Below, piece by piece: positions 39,677 through 51,242 of a stretch of DNA of 64,000 nucleotides. Position 1 is the first letter of the stretch. Each line of letters opens with the position of its first letter. Source of the DNA: Capsaspora owczarzaki ATCC 30864 (lineage: Eukaryota; Opisthokonta; Filasterea). The translations under genes and the position numbers were made by a program. The notes beneath the pieces were generated by a model, which ran no database searches, had not been told where the DNA came from, and saw only the letters and a program-made list of their open reading frames with translations. Location of the stretch: positions 1,526,601 to 1,590,600 of the forward strand of contig NW_011887294.1 in assembly GCF_000151315.2 (NCBI RefSeq), written 5' to 3'.

Positions 39677-41450
39677 CAGCAGCCCATTCGACTACTTTGA
39701 ACAAGGGAGAATGTCTGGAGTGACGCCAAGTAGTATTGGATGTTTTCTGTTACGGTTTTTTTTACACTTCTTTCGTGCTTGTGCGCACCTTCCGTCCCCG
39801 CGCCGTTTCGACTTTTGTCAAAGTACAATGACGTTTTCATTTTCTGCATGCTTTGTCTTGGCTTGTTTGGATGCCGCGAGCTGGGTGAGCAGGTTGTGTT
39901 TTATTGGTTCCGAGCGTTCGTTTTTTGTGCACCTCATCGCTCGCAAGGTCGAAGGAAAGGCAAACAGCTTGCTGCGGCGTTTGGTCGAACCAAGAGGTTG
40001 TGACGTTCAAGTTGACAACGCACAACGGATCGCGCCCGTCGATCACTAGACTTGCGACTGAGGTGCATGCATGTTCCTGCGCCTGATCGTTACATAATTG
40101 CACGATGCGATCCGTTGCAGAAATCAACAGCAAACCGAAATGGATCATTGTTGTCGAACCCAAAAACAAAACACAAACACCAAAAAACAACACTGACGAA
40201 ACCTACTTCGACAGACACTGCTCCGTGATGCACACACAATTAAAAATCGCAACACACAGCAACAACTTGCAGGTTGTCGAAACGACTGTTTTGCTGATGG
40301 ACGAACGCCCAACGTACGACGGCGGCGTTTTTCCCCCATTGTGTCGTTTTGGTTTCAAACTTTTCACCGCAAAAAAAAAAAAAAAAAAAATCCTTTTCTC
40401 CGCGAGTTCTATTTGAGTCTTTGGCTGTGCTTCTTTTCGATGGTTTCTCGCGTGTCGCATCTCTCACATATGCTCCAGTATGTGCTTGAATTTGTCTCCT
40501 TGTGCCCAGATCTCCATCTCTGAATAACGTTGCAGCCCACGAGGGGACGGCAAAAAGGAGCAGCTTCATGCAAAACCTCACACCCGGATGTTTTACAGCG
40601 TCGATTCCTCCGTTGCTGTTTTCCCCCTTCTTGCTCGATCGATCAACCATGCAACGCTCAGATCCAACAATAGTATTCGCTCCCGTCTTGCACAATGCAC
40701 CAGTACCGTGTGGATGTTTGGAAAAACATAGTATGGCAGCGGCGCCCGCGAATTGGCGACTGTTTGACAGTACGTGACGCCATTCACGAATGACGACTTC
40801 GGGGAGGCGTGCAGGGACATTGAATAATGCGAGTTTTTGATTGATTCAACATCGACGAATCGCAGCGAATCATCATCGCGTGTTGCCTTTGTTACATAAG
40901 TTCGTTCGCCACGCGTTAGATAACCACCCACGTCTTCCCCCCCCCCCGCAACCACCTGACCTGGCACCCCAGATATGCGCCTGCAGCCCAGCAGTCCTGC
41001 AAACGGGAGGCGTAGCAACTGCTTGCATGGAGGTAACGTGCGCCTTGCAAGCAATCGAAATCCCCGTGGTTTTGGGATTTTTTTTTTCTTTCTAAGGAGC
41101 GGAATAAACAAACACCTCCATGCGGGATTTTACTGGCATTTAAAAGGGACGGCGAATATACTGGGACAGAGCAGCAGTCTTTATTTTCATTTACTTTATC
41201 TCACGAGATCCCGAATTGACCAGAGTCGACCTGTTGCTTCGTTCCTGACCAGACTGGTGAGTGCGTTTCGAGTGTGAAAATTGCTGCCATTCATTGCAAG
41301 TTGCGCTTTTTGGTAAACTCACATCCTCTTATTTTTACGCTATTTTTTTTTTTTCCGCTCCATACACTTGCACCCCTCCTTCCTCCCCACAACCTCCGCG
41401 CTCACCCACAGAAAAAAAAAGTAGAAGAAAAAAAACAAGCAAACCTCACC
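39677..41450 (+). other. 1.8 kb without a recognised gene, holding the ABC transporter promoter and 5' UTR intron
   Basis: No supported protein or tRNA. Features seen: an 11-bp perfect inverted repeat (40023-40033 / 40107-40117), an A run at 40373-40390, a C run near 40938, and a probable 5' UTR intron of the ABC transporter from the donor ACTG|GTGAGT at 41257 to the acceptor CCCACAG ending 41411, just before its ATG. Confidence 0.5.
41257..41411 (+). other. Probable 5' UTR intron of the ABC transporter gene
   Basis: A good donor (GTGAGTGCG) and a pyrimidine-rich acceptor (CTCACCCACAG) lie 40-195 bases before the ATG at 41451. Inferred from splice signals only. Confidence 0.5.
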
Positions 41451-44400
41451 ATGGTACTTCCGTCTGAAAACACGGTGCCTATGGTCCAAATCAACCTTGA
41501 AACCGCAGAGGACGGCGAAACCAACGAACGCCCACGAAGCGATTCCTACTCCCATGCGGTCGGCGTCGGCAAACATACGCCAAACCTGGTGGAGATGCGT
41601 GAAGTGGGCCGAGGCGCTAGCGCAGCCACCGAATCGCCCCGATCCACCGCCATGCTGTCCGTGATGGAGGCGCGCCTCGATCCGTCGCGTGGATCGCACA
41701 CAGACCCCAAGCGCGTCTTGTATCCGCGAGACTTCAAGCAAGCCTACCGGGGCCAGAGCATGTCTGACCAATCCGACGACAGTCTGCTTGTTTCGCGTGC
41801 GACAAGCGAGGCACGTCTCTCGGCCGACTCGGAAACGAGCTCGTTGGTAACAGACCCCAAGGACCCGCAGTTTGACATGCGCCACTACTATGTCGACTTT
41901 GTTGAGCGCTTCTTCCCTGGACGTATGCTCGGCGCCTTTATCGAGTTCCGCGAGCTGAACTACTCGGCCATGGTCAGCACAGATGTCAACGTCAAGACGT
42001 TGTGGACTGACTTTTTGCAGACGACCCGCCTGCGCCCCTCGCCACCCTCCAAGCAGTTCAAGATTCTCGACAACATCTCTGGCTACCTCGAGCCGGGTGA
42101 CATGGTGGCCATTTTGGGCGGCCCGCTCAGCGGCAAGTCGACCTTGATCAAGGCCATTGCTGACCGTCTGCCCGAGAAGATTGGTGGCTCGATTCGCGTC
42201 AACGGCCAGCAGGTGCCAGAAAACTTCAACCGCATCTGCGGGTACGTGCCCCAGATCGACGTGCACAATCCCACCCTGACAGTGCGCGAGACGTTCGAGT
42301 TTGCCGCCGAGCTGCAGCTTCCGCGCGAGATGCCTACCGAAGAAAAGTCGCGTCACATTGACGTCATCCTCAAGCTGCTTGGCCTCGAGCACGCTGCCAA
42401 CACCCTCGTTGGCAACCCTCTCATCCGTGGCGTGTCGGGTGGCGAGAAGAAGCGAGTCACCGTCGGCATCGAGATGCTCAAAACACCCAACATGCTGCTG
42501 CTCGACGAGCCGACGACCGGCCTTGATTCCGCCGCTGCCTACAACGTTCTGTCTCACGTGCGCTCGATCGCGGACGTGGGCTTCCCGTGCATGGCTGCGC
42601 TACTCCAGCCCTCTCGCGAGCTGTACGAGCTGTTCAACCGCGTTCTCATTCTCTCGCAGGGCAGCATTGTCTACTTTGGCCCTCGCGAGAAGGCACTTGA
42701 CCACTTTGCCAGCCTTGGCCTCCACTGCCCCGAGGCCATGAACCCTGCCGAGTTCCTTGCACAGTGCTGCGATCATCCCGAAAAGTTTGTGTCGCCCGAG
42801 CTGAGTGTCCAGCTGTCGACCAGCTTTTTTGTGGAAAAGTACAAGAGCAGCGACATGTATGCCTCGCTTGGCCGCCGTCTGTGGAAGGGTGTTGCTCCCC
42901 GCGACAGCCCTCCCGCGGCCCACGTCGAGAACTTTGGCAAGTATCCGACCGAGCTCTGGCGCCAGTTCAAGCTCACCCTGCGGCGTGCCCTCAAGATGCA
43001 GTTCCGCGACCCTGCCTCCTTCCAAGCTCGTATCGGACGCGGCATTATCATGGGCCTGCTGCTTGGTCTTGTGTTTTTGCAGCTCGGCAACGACCAGCTC
43101 GATGCTCGCAACAAGCTCGGCGTGGCCATGGTTGTCGTTGGTCATCTTGGTTTTATGAGTAAGTGTTGAACTCCAAGAGTGTGTCTGCGGGTGTGTGTGT
43201 ATGTGTGTGGGTGTGGGTGCTTGTCTGCCAGCAAAAAAAGCTCATTGCATCTCCTCCGTGCTCTGTCTGTTTCAGGTACCGCCTCCATCCCGCAGCTGCT
43301 TGAAGAGCGTGCAGTCTACCTGAGTCAAAGAAAAGCCAAGTACTTCCAGCCTTTCGCCTACTTTATGGCCGTCAACATTGCCGATCTGCCAATCCTCTTC
43401 ATCGAGGGCTCGCTGTTCTCGGTCATGGTCTACTTTATTGTTGGCCTTCAGGCTGAGGCTGGTGCCTTCTTTTACTTTTACTTTATGGCGGTCGCTGCTG
43501 CGCTTTGGTCGACCACTCTTTCGCGCGGTCTGTCTGCAGTCATGCCGTAAGTGTTACTCTTGATGCGTGAATGCAGAGGCTCGTGAGGAATGCGTATGTA
43601 GAGTGCTGGCTGGTTTGCTAAGTTGGACGCCTGTTTTTTTGTTTTGTTTTTTGGTTGCTTTCCACAGCTCCTTCAACATTGCCAACGCCGTCATCCCATC
43701 AATCATTGTGATGTTCTTCCTGTTTGCCGGCTTCTTGCTCCCACCCGACGCCATCCGCAACTTTTGGATTTGGATGTACTGGATCTCGCCCATGCACTAC
43801 GCCATCGAGGGTCTTGCGCTGAACGAGTTTTCTGGTCGCATGATTGATTGCTCGCCTTCACAACTCATCCCTCCGTCGTCTTCGCCTCTGTTCAATCTGC
43901 CGTTCGCTGACGGTGGCTTCAACGGAACTCAGGTGTGCCCCTTCCCCACTGGCGACGGCTTCCTGCAGTCCTACGGCATGAACCTCGGCGATACCTGGAA
44001 GACCTGGGACATTATTATTGTCTACATTTACTGGCTTGCCGCTCTTGTCGTGTCCTTCTTTTGCATCAAGTACCCGCGCGAGGTGGACTTGCACAACCCG
44101 CATCTCGACGACGAGGATTCTCGTACTCGCCGCCGTGAGCTCCTGGCCAAGAAGATTGTGGAACGTCGTGCCACCGACGCTGCCTTTGCTCAGGGCCTCC
44201 TGGCCCACACGCAGCAAATGGTCGAGGAAGGTCGTAGCGCTTCAGACGCCGCCGCTTCGGTGCATGCTGCAGTGGTTGCGCGCCTGGCTCCCGAGCAGAA
44301 GGCCTTTATGGAATTCAGCGACCTCAAGTACCAGGTGCAAGCCATGGGCGATGACAAGAAGCTCTACACCAAAACTCTGCTGACCGACATTAACGGCTAT

Positions 44401-46338
44401 GTCAAGCCAGGCATGCTGGTCGCCTTGATGGGCCCTTCTGGCGCTGGCAAAACCACCCTGCTGGACGTGCTCGCCGACCGCAAGACCGGCGGTACCGCGA
44501 CGGGCTCCATCCTCGTGAACGGTGCTCCGCGCAACGAGTACTTTAAGCGCATTTCTGGCTACTGCGAGCAGCAAGACATTCACTTTTCCCAGCACACCGT
44601 CAAGGAAGCCATCACCTTTGCCGCCATGTGCCGTCTCCCTGACTCCCTTTCGGTCGAGGAGAAGCACGCCCGCGTCCACAAGGTCATGTACGAGCTTGAC
44701 ATGGAAGACATTGCGGACGATCTGATTGGCACAATGACGGAGGGTGGACTTTCGCCCGAGCAACGCAAGCGCTTGACGATTGCTGTCGAGCTGGTCGCCG
44801 ATCCGCCGCTGCTCTTCTTGGACGAGCCCACCTCTGGCCTCGATGCGTTCGGCGCTGCGCTTGTCATGAACAAGATCCGCCAGATTGCGCAGACTGGCCG
44901 CGCAGTCATTTGCACCATCCACCAGCCTTCGGCCGAGATTTTCGGCATGTTTGACCACCTGCTGCTTCTCAAGAAGGGTGGCTTCCAAGTGTTCTTTGGA
45001 CCTGTTGGTGAGGGCGCTTCTCTGCTGCTGGCCTATGTCAAGAAGCACTTTGGCATCGCCTTCGAGCACGACCGCAATGTTGCCGACTGGGTTTTGGACA
45101 CTGTCTGCGAAACCGACTCTGTCGACAGCGCGCAGCAGTGGTGCGAGTCTGTGCAGTACCGCCAGACCAAGGACGCGCTTGCCAAGGGCGTGTGCACTCC
45201 TGACGTGAGGCCACCTCATTTTGCCGACGCCCAGTTCGCCTCCAGCTTCCGCACTCAAATTCAACAGGTCTTTGCCCGCACGTGGCTGATGACTTGGCGC
45301 AACCCCGCAGTGTTCAAGACTCGTCTTGCAACCTTCATTGTTGTCTCTCTGGTTCTTGGCTCGCTGTTCTGGCAGCTCGAGTACAATCCGAGTAAGTTTT
45401 GGTGGCGTGCGGCGGTTTTGGCGGCGGTTTTGTTGGGTGAGTACGTGTTGCTTACTGACAGTGTTTGTGTTTCTGTTGCCCTTTGACAGTTGGCGCGAAT
45501 GGTCGAGTGGGCATGATGTTCTTCACCGTCGTGTTTGCCGCTTTCATCTCCCAATCTGCGATCGGTGATGTGCTGGAACTGCGCGCTGTCTTTTATCGCG
45601 AGAAAGCCAGTGGCACCTACCGAACATCGGCGCTGTCGCTCAGCCTGCTGTTGTGCGACTACCCCTTCCACATTATCTACATGCTGTGCTACACGCTTCC
45701 GTTCTACTGGATGAGCGGCATGAGCTCCGAGCCCGGCCGGTTCTTTTACTTTATGCTCATCTTCTTTGTGACGTACATGTCGTCGTACACGTATGCGCAG
45801 TCGATTGCCGTCTTCTCTGCGAACGCAGCTGTTGCGAACGTGATTGCACCCACCCTGTCGACTTTCTTCTTCCTGCTCTCTGGCTTTTTCATTCCGCTCG
45901 AGTCCATGTCGTGGGTCTGGCGTTGGTTTGCCTACATCAACTACCTGTTTTACGCTGTCGAAGCGCTGACTGTGAACGAGTTCCGCGGTATTGACCTTGA
46001 ATGCACTGGCGGCGCCGCTGTGCCGATCGTCAACCCTTACAACTCGACCGAAGTCAACTATTTCTGCGCCATCAACTCTGGCGATGATTTGCTGAATCAA
46101 TTCAACCTGGCCGATCGCTGTACGTTTCCTGTTGTTTTGGTTTTTTTTGTTTAGTTGGTTTTGCGAGATTATCCGAAAACTGTCGAAAACTAACTCACTT
46201 CTCTCCCTTTGTGAACTTGGCTTGTTGTTTTCCTTCATTACAGTGTGGGGCGATTTTGGCATCCTGGTTGGATTCTACGCGGCTTTTGCTGCTTTGGTTT
46301 TGCTCGGTCTTCGATACTACTCGGCTCTCAAGCGTTAG
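41451..46338 (+). CDS. Full-size ABCG/PDR-type ABC transporter
   Basis: Five exons (41451-43158, 43276-43546, 43668-45391, 45490-46119, 46244-46338), 4,428 nt, 1,475 residues in the order NBD-TMD-NBD-TMD. NBD1: Walker A GGPLSGKST (~222-230), signature VSGGEKKRVTVG, Walker B MLLLDEPTTGLDSAA. The first membrane block includes FAYFMAVNIADLPILFIEGS and WIWMYWISPMHYAIEGLALN. NBD2: Walker A GPSGAGKTTLLDVLADRKTG (~915), signature LSPEQRKRLTIAVEL, Walker B LLFLDEPTSGLD. The second block includes VFYREKASGTYRTSALSLSL and a PDR-like YINYLFYAVEALTVNEFRG. Such pumps of fungi, plants and protists export lipids, sterols and drugs at the plasma membrane. The start ATG sits in ACCATGG context. Short introns fall within both membrane blocks. 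Confidence 0.95.
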
Positions 46339-46482
46339 TCCAAGCTCCTTGAGTCGAGCAACACTTTTTTTTTTGCTTGGTGTACTTTTATTTGAGAGAT
46401 TCATTGTGCTTTTTGGGGAAAAAACAAAAACAATCTGTTGTGCTTTGAATCGATACGGTCTGACAGTGCAAGACCTTTGTCG

Positions 46483-48412
46483 CTATTGTATTTGTGCGAA
46501 TGAAGCAATCTTCTTCAAATTCAACCGCCAAAAGTCCTTCAAAAGCCCCTGGACGTTGTTGCCTCCAAAGATAAACAAGGAGTCTGCGAGGACAGCGGTG
46601 GCGTGGTAGTTGCGCGGAGGAGGAGCGCTTGCACAGGGAATCGGGCCAATCCACACACCGTCCGCAATTCGGTACACCCAGACGTCGTCGTAAAAGTCTA
46701 CGCGACCGTGCCCACCAAATACAATCAGGTTGCCTTCAAACAGAGTCATGGAGTGGCCTTTACGAGCTGCAGGCCAAGCCATGTCGCGAGATGGACGACG
46801 GTACCACCATCCCGCTGGAAGACCATCGTCTTCTTCTGCAGAGGTGAGGCGTTCAGCCACAGATGCCTCGTCGGCAGTCGTCTCAACCGCAGCAGCACCT
46901 CGATCCGGATCCAAGGCATCAGAGGTCGGGTCGAAGAGGGACTCAGCGCCTCGGGTGAAAGCCAGACCGTTCAGCCCGTGCAACGTCCACTGGCGGGTGG
47001 CCCAATCCAAGCTCCAGAGCTCGTTGATGCCTGTCGTCTGATTGTAGCCACCAAACATCCAAATCGTCTGGCGACCGCGTGTCTCATGGGTGGTCAGTGC
47101 CAGCCGGTGGCCCCATCCCGGTGGCGGGCGCGGGCCTGGCGCCGGCTGCAGTTCAGTCCAGGTCGAGTCCTTGAAGCTGAAGTGCCACATGTCCTCAAAG
47201 TTTGTTTGACCTCTGGAAGAAACGGCGGCAACAATACGACGCGACGTGGACGGTCAGAGATCGGGTGAGAGGACAACCAACGGCAAACAAGATCAAGCAG
47301 TTCCACCACACATACCGAACACCGCCGTAGATGAACAATCCGCGATCAATCACAATGCCAGCGTGCATCTCGCGCGCAGCAGGTTCGGAGGTCTTTGGCA
47401 AAACTCGAACCCAGGCCGCTCGCTCAAACACAAACATCCAGAGATCGGAAGACACGCGTCCCTTCTGGCCCTTGCCGCCGTGAATGTACATGACAGGGAC
47501 GCCGGTGGAAGTGGTCGTGCCAACTGCTACATGCATGTTCATCGCTGGCGGATAGTAGCGGATTTTGCTGCGCGCAACGACAAGATCCAGCGGCTTGGTT
47601 GGCACATCGACAACCACACGTACAGTGTGGTCAGGACGCTTGGGTTCAACCACGCGTGCCACCAACCACGAGTCTCCGTATTGCACATCGACGGTCTCGT
47701 TCACCCGAAGCGGCTGGGCCGGACCCTTGTCCGCGAACGTCCGATCCCAGGTATTGTCGTCGGTTTCGTACGTCCACAGCACATGTCCGTACTGTTTGTT
47801 GATTGGCAACCAGGCAATCAGGCAAGCACAACAAGTGGAATCGTGAGCACATCATTGGGTTGTGTTCGATGACCTGTGAATGCAAAGGGCTCTCAATTGC
47901 TGGGGGATTTGGGGAACGGTACCTCGACCTTCTCGCCGTTCTCCCAGTGAATGATGCCGCCGTACATCCAGAGTGCATGCTGAATGCAAGGTCGATCACA
48001 AGAGTCCAGCAGCAGTACGAGAAGCGAGCGAAACAAACGGTAAGTATACTGGGAGCAATCCATCCACACTCCAGCACTGCAATGGACTCGCCGTGCAAGC
48101 GAGATCGACAGCTACATTCAAGCACTCGTCCCTCTCTCTCCCTCTCACACACACACACACTCGCATTGTCCTTACCGAAAGTGCAATCAGCGAGTGGCCA
48201 GTGACCGCGGGCGGCCGCTCAATCTCGTCGTTCTCAACACGAATCGCCTCAAAGCACTTGAGACTGGCTGCTGCTGCCTGGTTGTTGCTGGTGGTTGATG
48301 CTGTGGTTCCAGCTGGCTGAGCAGCGGCTGTGATGGCGAGTGCCGCCGTGTGGGCCACAACCAGCAGCGCGAGCGCTAATCCAATCCAGCTCCTGGTCTG
48401 CTGCTTGGCCAT
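46483..48412 (-). CDS. Secreted or luminal Kelch-repeat protein
   Basis: Four exons (48412-48176, 47979-47923, 47791-47316, 47212-46483), 1,500 nt, 499 residues. Signal peptide: WIGLALALLVVAHTAALA after MAKQQTRS. Kelch blades are shown by repeated GHSLIAL, ALWMYGGIIHWEN, MYIHGGKGQKGRVSSDLWMF, REMHAGIVIDRGLFIYGGVR, DMWHFSFKDSTWTEL, IWMFGGYNQTTGINELWSLD, KGHSMTLFEGNLIVFGGHGR, DDVWVYRIADGVW and YHATAVLADSLFIFGGNN. A non-Kelch insert with SWLVARVVEPKRPDHTVRVV lies between early blades. Kelch propellers bind partners; no enzyme site is evident. The closest named relatives cannot be settled by eye. Confidence 0.85.
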
Positions 48413-48548
48413 TGCATCAATATGAAAATAGCAGACTGACTGGAACTGTGTATGTGCTTCGGTAAGATGCAGAAAATACAAAGTCTGAGCCCTAGTCTCA
48501 GTCTCAGTCCTGTTCAGTCCCGCTCAGTAGAGGCAAAGTAAGGCGAGA

Positions 48549-49373
48549 ATGAGCCGCTCTGCGCGCTCGTTCCAACTGCGGGACCAGCCTCGAAGATCGA
48601 ACAGTCCGATGGAAGGCGATGAATTAGAGCCAAGCAGCGATGCACCCCTGGCAGCAGAGGCGAGTGCACACTGGCAGATTGATGCAGAGCTCGCGCGGAA
48701 ACTGCTGCGGCGTCGCGTCAAGGCCGTCGCGCGCCTGTCTGCCTGGTCCAGTGACTGCGAAAGCGCGTCCACAACAACATCATCAGGTATATTCAGCGCA
48801 GTGCCAAATTGGGCATGTCATGTTTCCGTCGAGAGGAGGAGGAGGAGGAGATGCACCAACACTGGATCCGTCTTGATTGGTTTGGCAGGTCGCCCGCTTG
48901 TGACAGGACAAGCCAACAAACACCGTATTGCAAAAAGGTCCCCGCGCGCAATGCACAGCTCGGCGTCTCAATCTTCCGTTTCCAATCGAGTCTCAGCAGC
49001 AGCTCTGCAGCCGGCGCAGGCTGACGAGATTGCCATTCTTTCAACCACATCGCATCCCAACGACAATGATGAACAAGCGCCGCCAGTCGCTGGGCTGACT
49101 CACAAGCAAGACACCCGTCATCGAAGACACACACCGCGATCTTCTCGCCAATCCATGCTCATCGAGATCGAGCCGAGTCAGCAACCACCCCCCAAGGAAT
49201 CCACACCCATCGTGATTGTCTCGTCCCAATCCTCTGCCTCGTCCACCGAATCCATTCCACCCACACCAGAACAAGCAGCCTGGCGTGCGCATCGTTCTAC
49301 GCGCAGCAGGCGAAGAAGTGTGCCATTGCCGTCCATGATTCCAGCACACGCGAGTACCGATGGTCAACGTTGA
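48549..49373 (+). CDS. Unrecognised basic Ser-rich protein, with a probable frame-neutral intron
   Basis: An uninterrupted frame gives 274 residues. Within it, 48787-48888 looks like an intron: donor TCAG|GTATAT, acceptor TTTGGCAG|GTC, length 102 (34 codons) and no stop. Splicing gives 240 residues, retention 274. The N-terminal ~75 residues are helical and basic (WQIDAELARKLLRRRVKAVA), and the rest is Ser/Thr/Pro/Arg-rich and probably disordered (SKESTPIVIVSSQ-like segments, TRSRRRSVPLPS). It is divergent from the Kelch gene, 136 bases between ATGs. No family is recognised. It could be a nuclear protein, but that is only a guess from charge. Confidence 0.55.
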   Translation: MSRSARSFQLRDQPRRSNSPMEGDELEPSSDAPLAAEASAHWQIDAELARKLLRRRVKAVARLSAWSSDCESASTTTSSGIFSAVPNWACHVSVERRRRRRCTNTGSVLIGLAGRPLVTGQANKHRIAKRSPRAMHSSASQSSVSNRVSAAALQPAQADEIAILSTTSHPNDNDEQAPPVAGLTHKQDTRHRRHTPRSSRQSMLIEIEPSQQPPPKESTPIVIVSSQSSASSTESIPPTPEQAAWRAHRSTRSRRRSVPLPSMIPAHASTDGQR

Positions 49374-49600
49374 CAATATACAAATACTGTATCCTGATTG
49401 CAGTTGCACGGTTCAATCTCACAGAAGAAGAAGAAAAATATGTTGTACACACGAGACACACACGAAAACATTCATCAACACAGCCAGTCTTTGCTCCAAA
49501 ACCACCCGAAGAGTCGCGTGCTTGGCTCCCTTGCAAAGCATCCTGGATACAGCCGCCCAGACAAACAGACTCGAGTCACTCAAAGGAGCACGGAGATCGG
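49374..49600. other. Convergent 3' spacer
   Basis: 227 bases between the basic unknown and the mS23-like gene, A-rich at its centre. No gene seen. Confidence 0.5.
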
Positions 49601-50956
49601 CTATGAGCGACCGCCAATCGTAGGCTGGTCCTTGGCATTGAAGGGATCGAAGGGGTTGCGTGTTTGCGAGCCTCGAAGGTGGATGGGACTCTGGCGGCGC
49701 TGTGAGGCCGAATTGAAGAGAGCAGATCGTCGACGAGGATCGTTGCGGGCGCGTGACGCAAACAGGCTGTCGACGTACGGAAGGAAGGCCTTGGATTCGA
49801 GCAGGGCTGGCACAGCTGGCGGCGTGGGCTGCGGGCCCATGTCGGGTGCTGCAGCGCCCATCAGCTTGAATTCTGTAGCATTAGCCTATCGCGATGGTCA
49901 AGTAAAAGAAAAACGGCGACGACGACGAAGGGTGAGTTGTGATGAAGGCGGAGGGAGGAGGTTGAGAAATGGAGTGGAACATGTTGAAGGGGACAGGGTC
50001 CGAAGCCCGGGGTCCTCAGTGGAAAACAGACGAACAAACTCGCGCACACAAGCAAAAGAATGGCCCACTTCGCTTACCTCGCGAATCTTTCGGACTGCAG
50101 CGACGTATCGTTGCAGATACGTGCCACGGTGGCTTTCTGGAATGGCACGAGCAAGCGCCTCGGGATGCGAGAGCTTCTCCTCTTTCCGCAAGCGCGTGTA
50201 CTCTTGTGTAATGCTACAAGGCCAGCAGAGAGTGTGGAGATGAGTGAACGGAGCAAAACGTTAAAGACTTGCGTGAAGCAACCAAAAAAAAAGAAAAAAA
50301 AAAGGAAAAAAAAAAAAGGCAAGGATGATGAGGAGACGCACCGATCGCCGTCAGTCTTCACGGTAAACTTGTGAGACTCGTTCATCTGAATGCTAGGGAG
50401 GATGCCGACAATATCGACACCTTCTCCTCGAATGCGACGCGCAGACCTGTGAACAATGGTCGCACAACAGTGAGTTTTTGAAGCGGACTTGTCCACACTC
50501 CCCAACTGCCCTGTTGGAACGATGGTAGCTCACCTTCGCAAGCCGTCTTCGGGGAAGACAATCTTTGGTGGTGCAGGGCTCGGGCGGTGCGCGTGCTGTG
50601 GCGGCGGGATGCGCTCGACCACGTTAAACCAGCCAGGGCGGCTCACTGCGTCCGAGACGACGAGGCGGTTGACACTGTGCAAGTCAGGAAATGCAGCAAG
50701 CAGCAGCAGAGAGAGACAGAAGAGAAGGGTGAGTGACGCAGAGAGAGAGACAGAGAGAGACAGAGACAGAGAGAGATCTCGCATTCGCTCTCGCTCTCTC
50801 TCGCTTGCTTGGGATGGTCGGACGGCCGGACTGAACGACGGCTGCCCCAAAAAGCCGAGTGTCGTGCTTGGACGCGCGCTAGAAGGGGGCTTACCGCTCG
50901 AGGATGGCCGCTGGACTTCGGAGTGCGCGAACAGCCGCGCGAACCTTGTGCTGCAT
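49601..50956 (-). CDS. Mitochondrial small-subunit ribosomal protein mS23-like
   Basis: Five exons (50956-50895, 50674-50534, 50446-50342, 50213-50078, 49885-49601), 729 nt, 242 residues. The N-terminal half matches the mS23/Rsm25 layout: VRALRSPAAILERVNRLV, RPGWFNVVERIPPP (compare human KPLWFDVYDAFPPL), IVFPEDGLRR (human YHEDRIRAKF), then ITQEYTRLRKEEKLSHPEA (human FVEKYTELQKLGETDEEKL). mS23 is a structural protein of the mitoribosome small subunit. The C-terminal ~90 residues are Pro/Arg/Ser-rich and not conserved. The last acceptor was set at GATAG|GCTAAT because the alternative GCTACAG site runs into a stop. Confidence 0.75.
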
Positions 50957-51242
50957 GGCTTTGGCAATGGAAGATGACTGTCTTGATTCGATTTTGTGTG
51001 CTTTGTTGAATGATTGATGTTGTCGTTGATGTTGTTGACAATGTTTGGTGCTGCTGTGATTCAGAAGCGCAGATGATCAGGATTTCAGGTCTTCCTATTT
51101 TGATTCAATGGAAAAGTGCTCAGTCTCAGTTCCTATTTGTTTTTTTCCTTCCTCTCCGATCTCACTCTCACTCTCACTCTCTCACTCTCGTTTTTCCCCC
51201 AACTCTCTCTCACTCTCTCTCTCTCTCTCTTTCTCATCAGAC
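50957..51242. promoter_or_regulatory. Divergent promoter region between mS23-like and FAR genes, CT-rich leader
   Basis: 286 bases between head-to-head ATGs. The FAR side (51145-51238) is an almost continuous CTCACTCTC/CTCTCT tract ending at the ATG. A similar CT tract precedes the WSD-like gene ATG at 33945. Confidence 0.5.

Noticed and set aside
41340-42557. 405-codon minus-strand open frame
   Set aside because: It lies antisense to the first exon of the ABC transporter, whose protein matches its family throughout. The antisense frame is a by-product of GC-rich codon bias.
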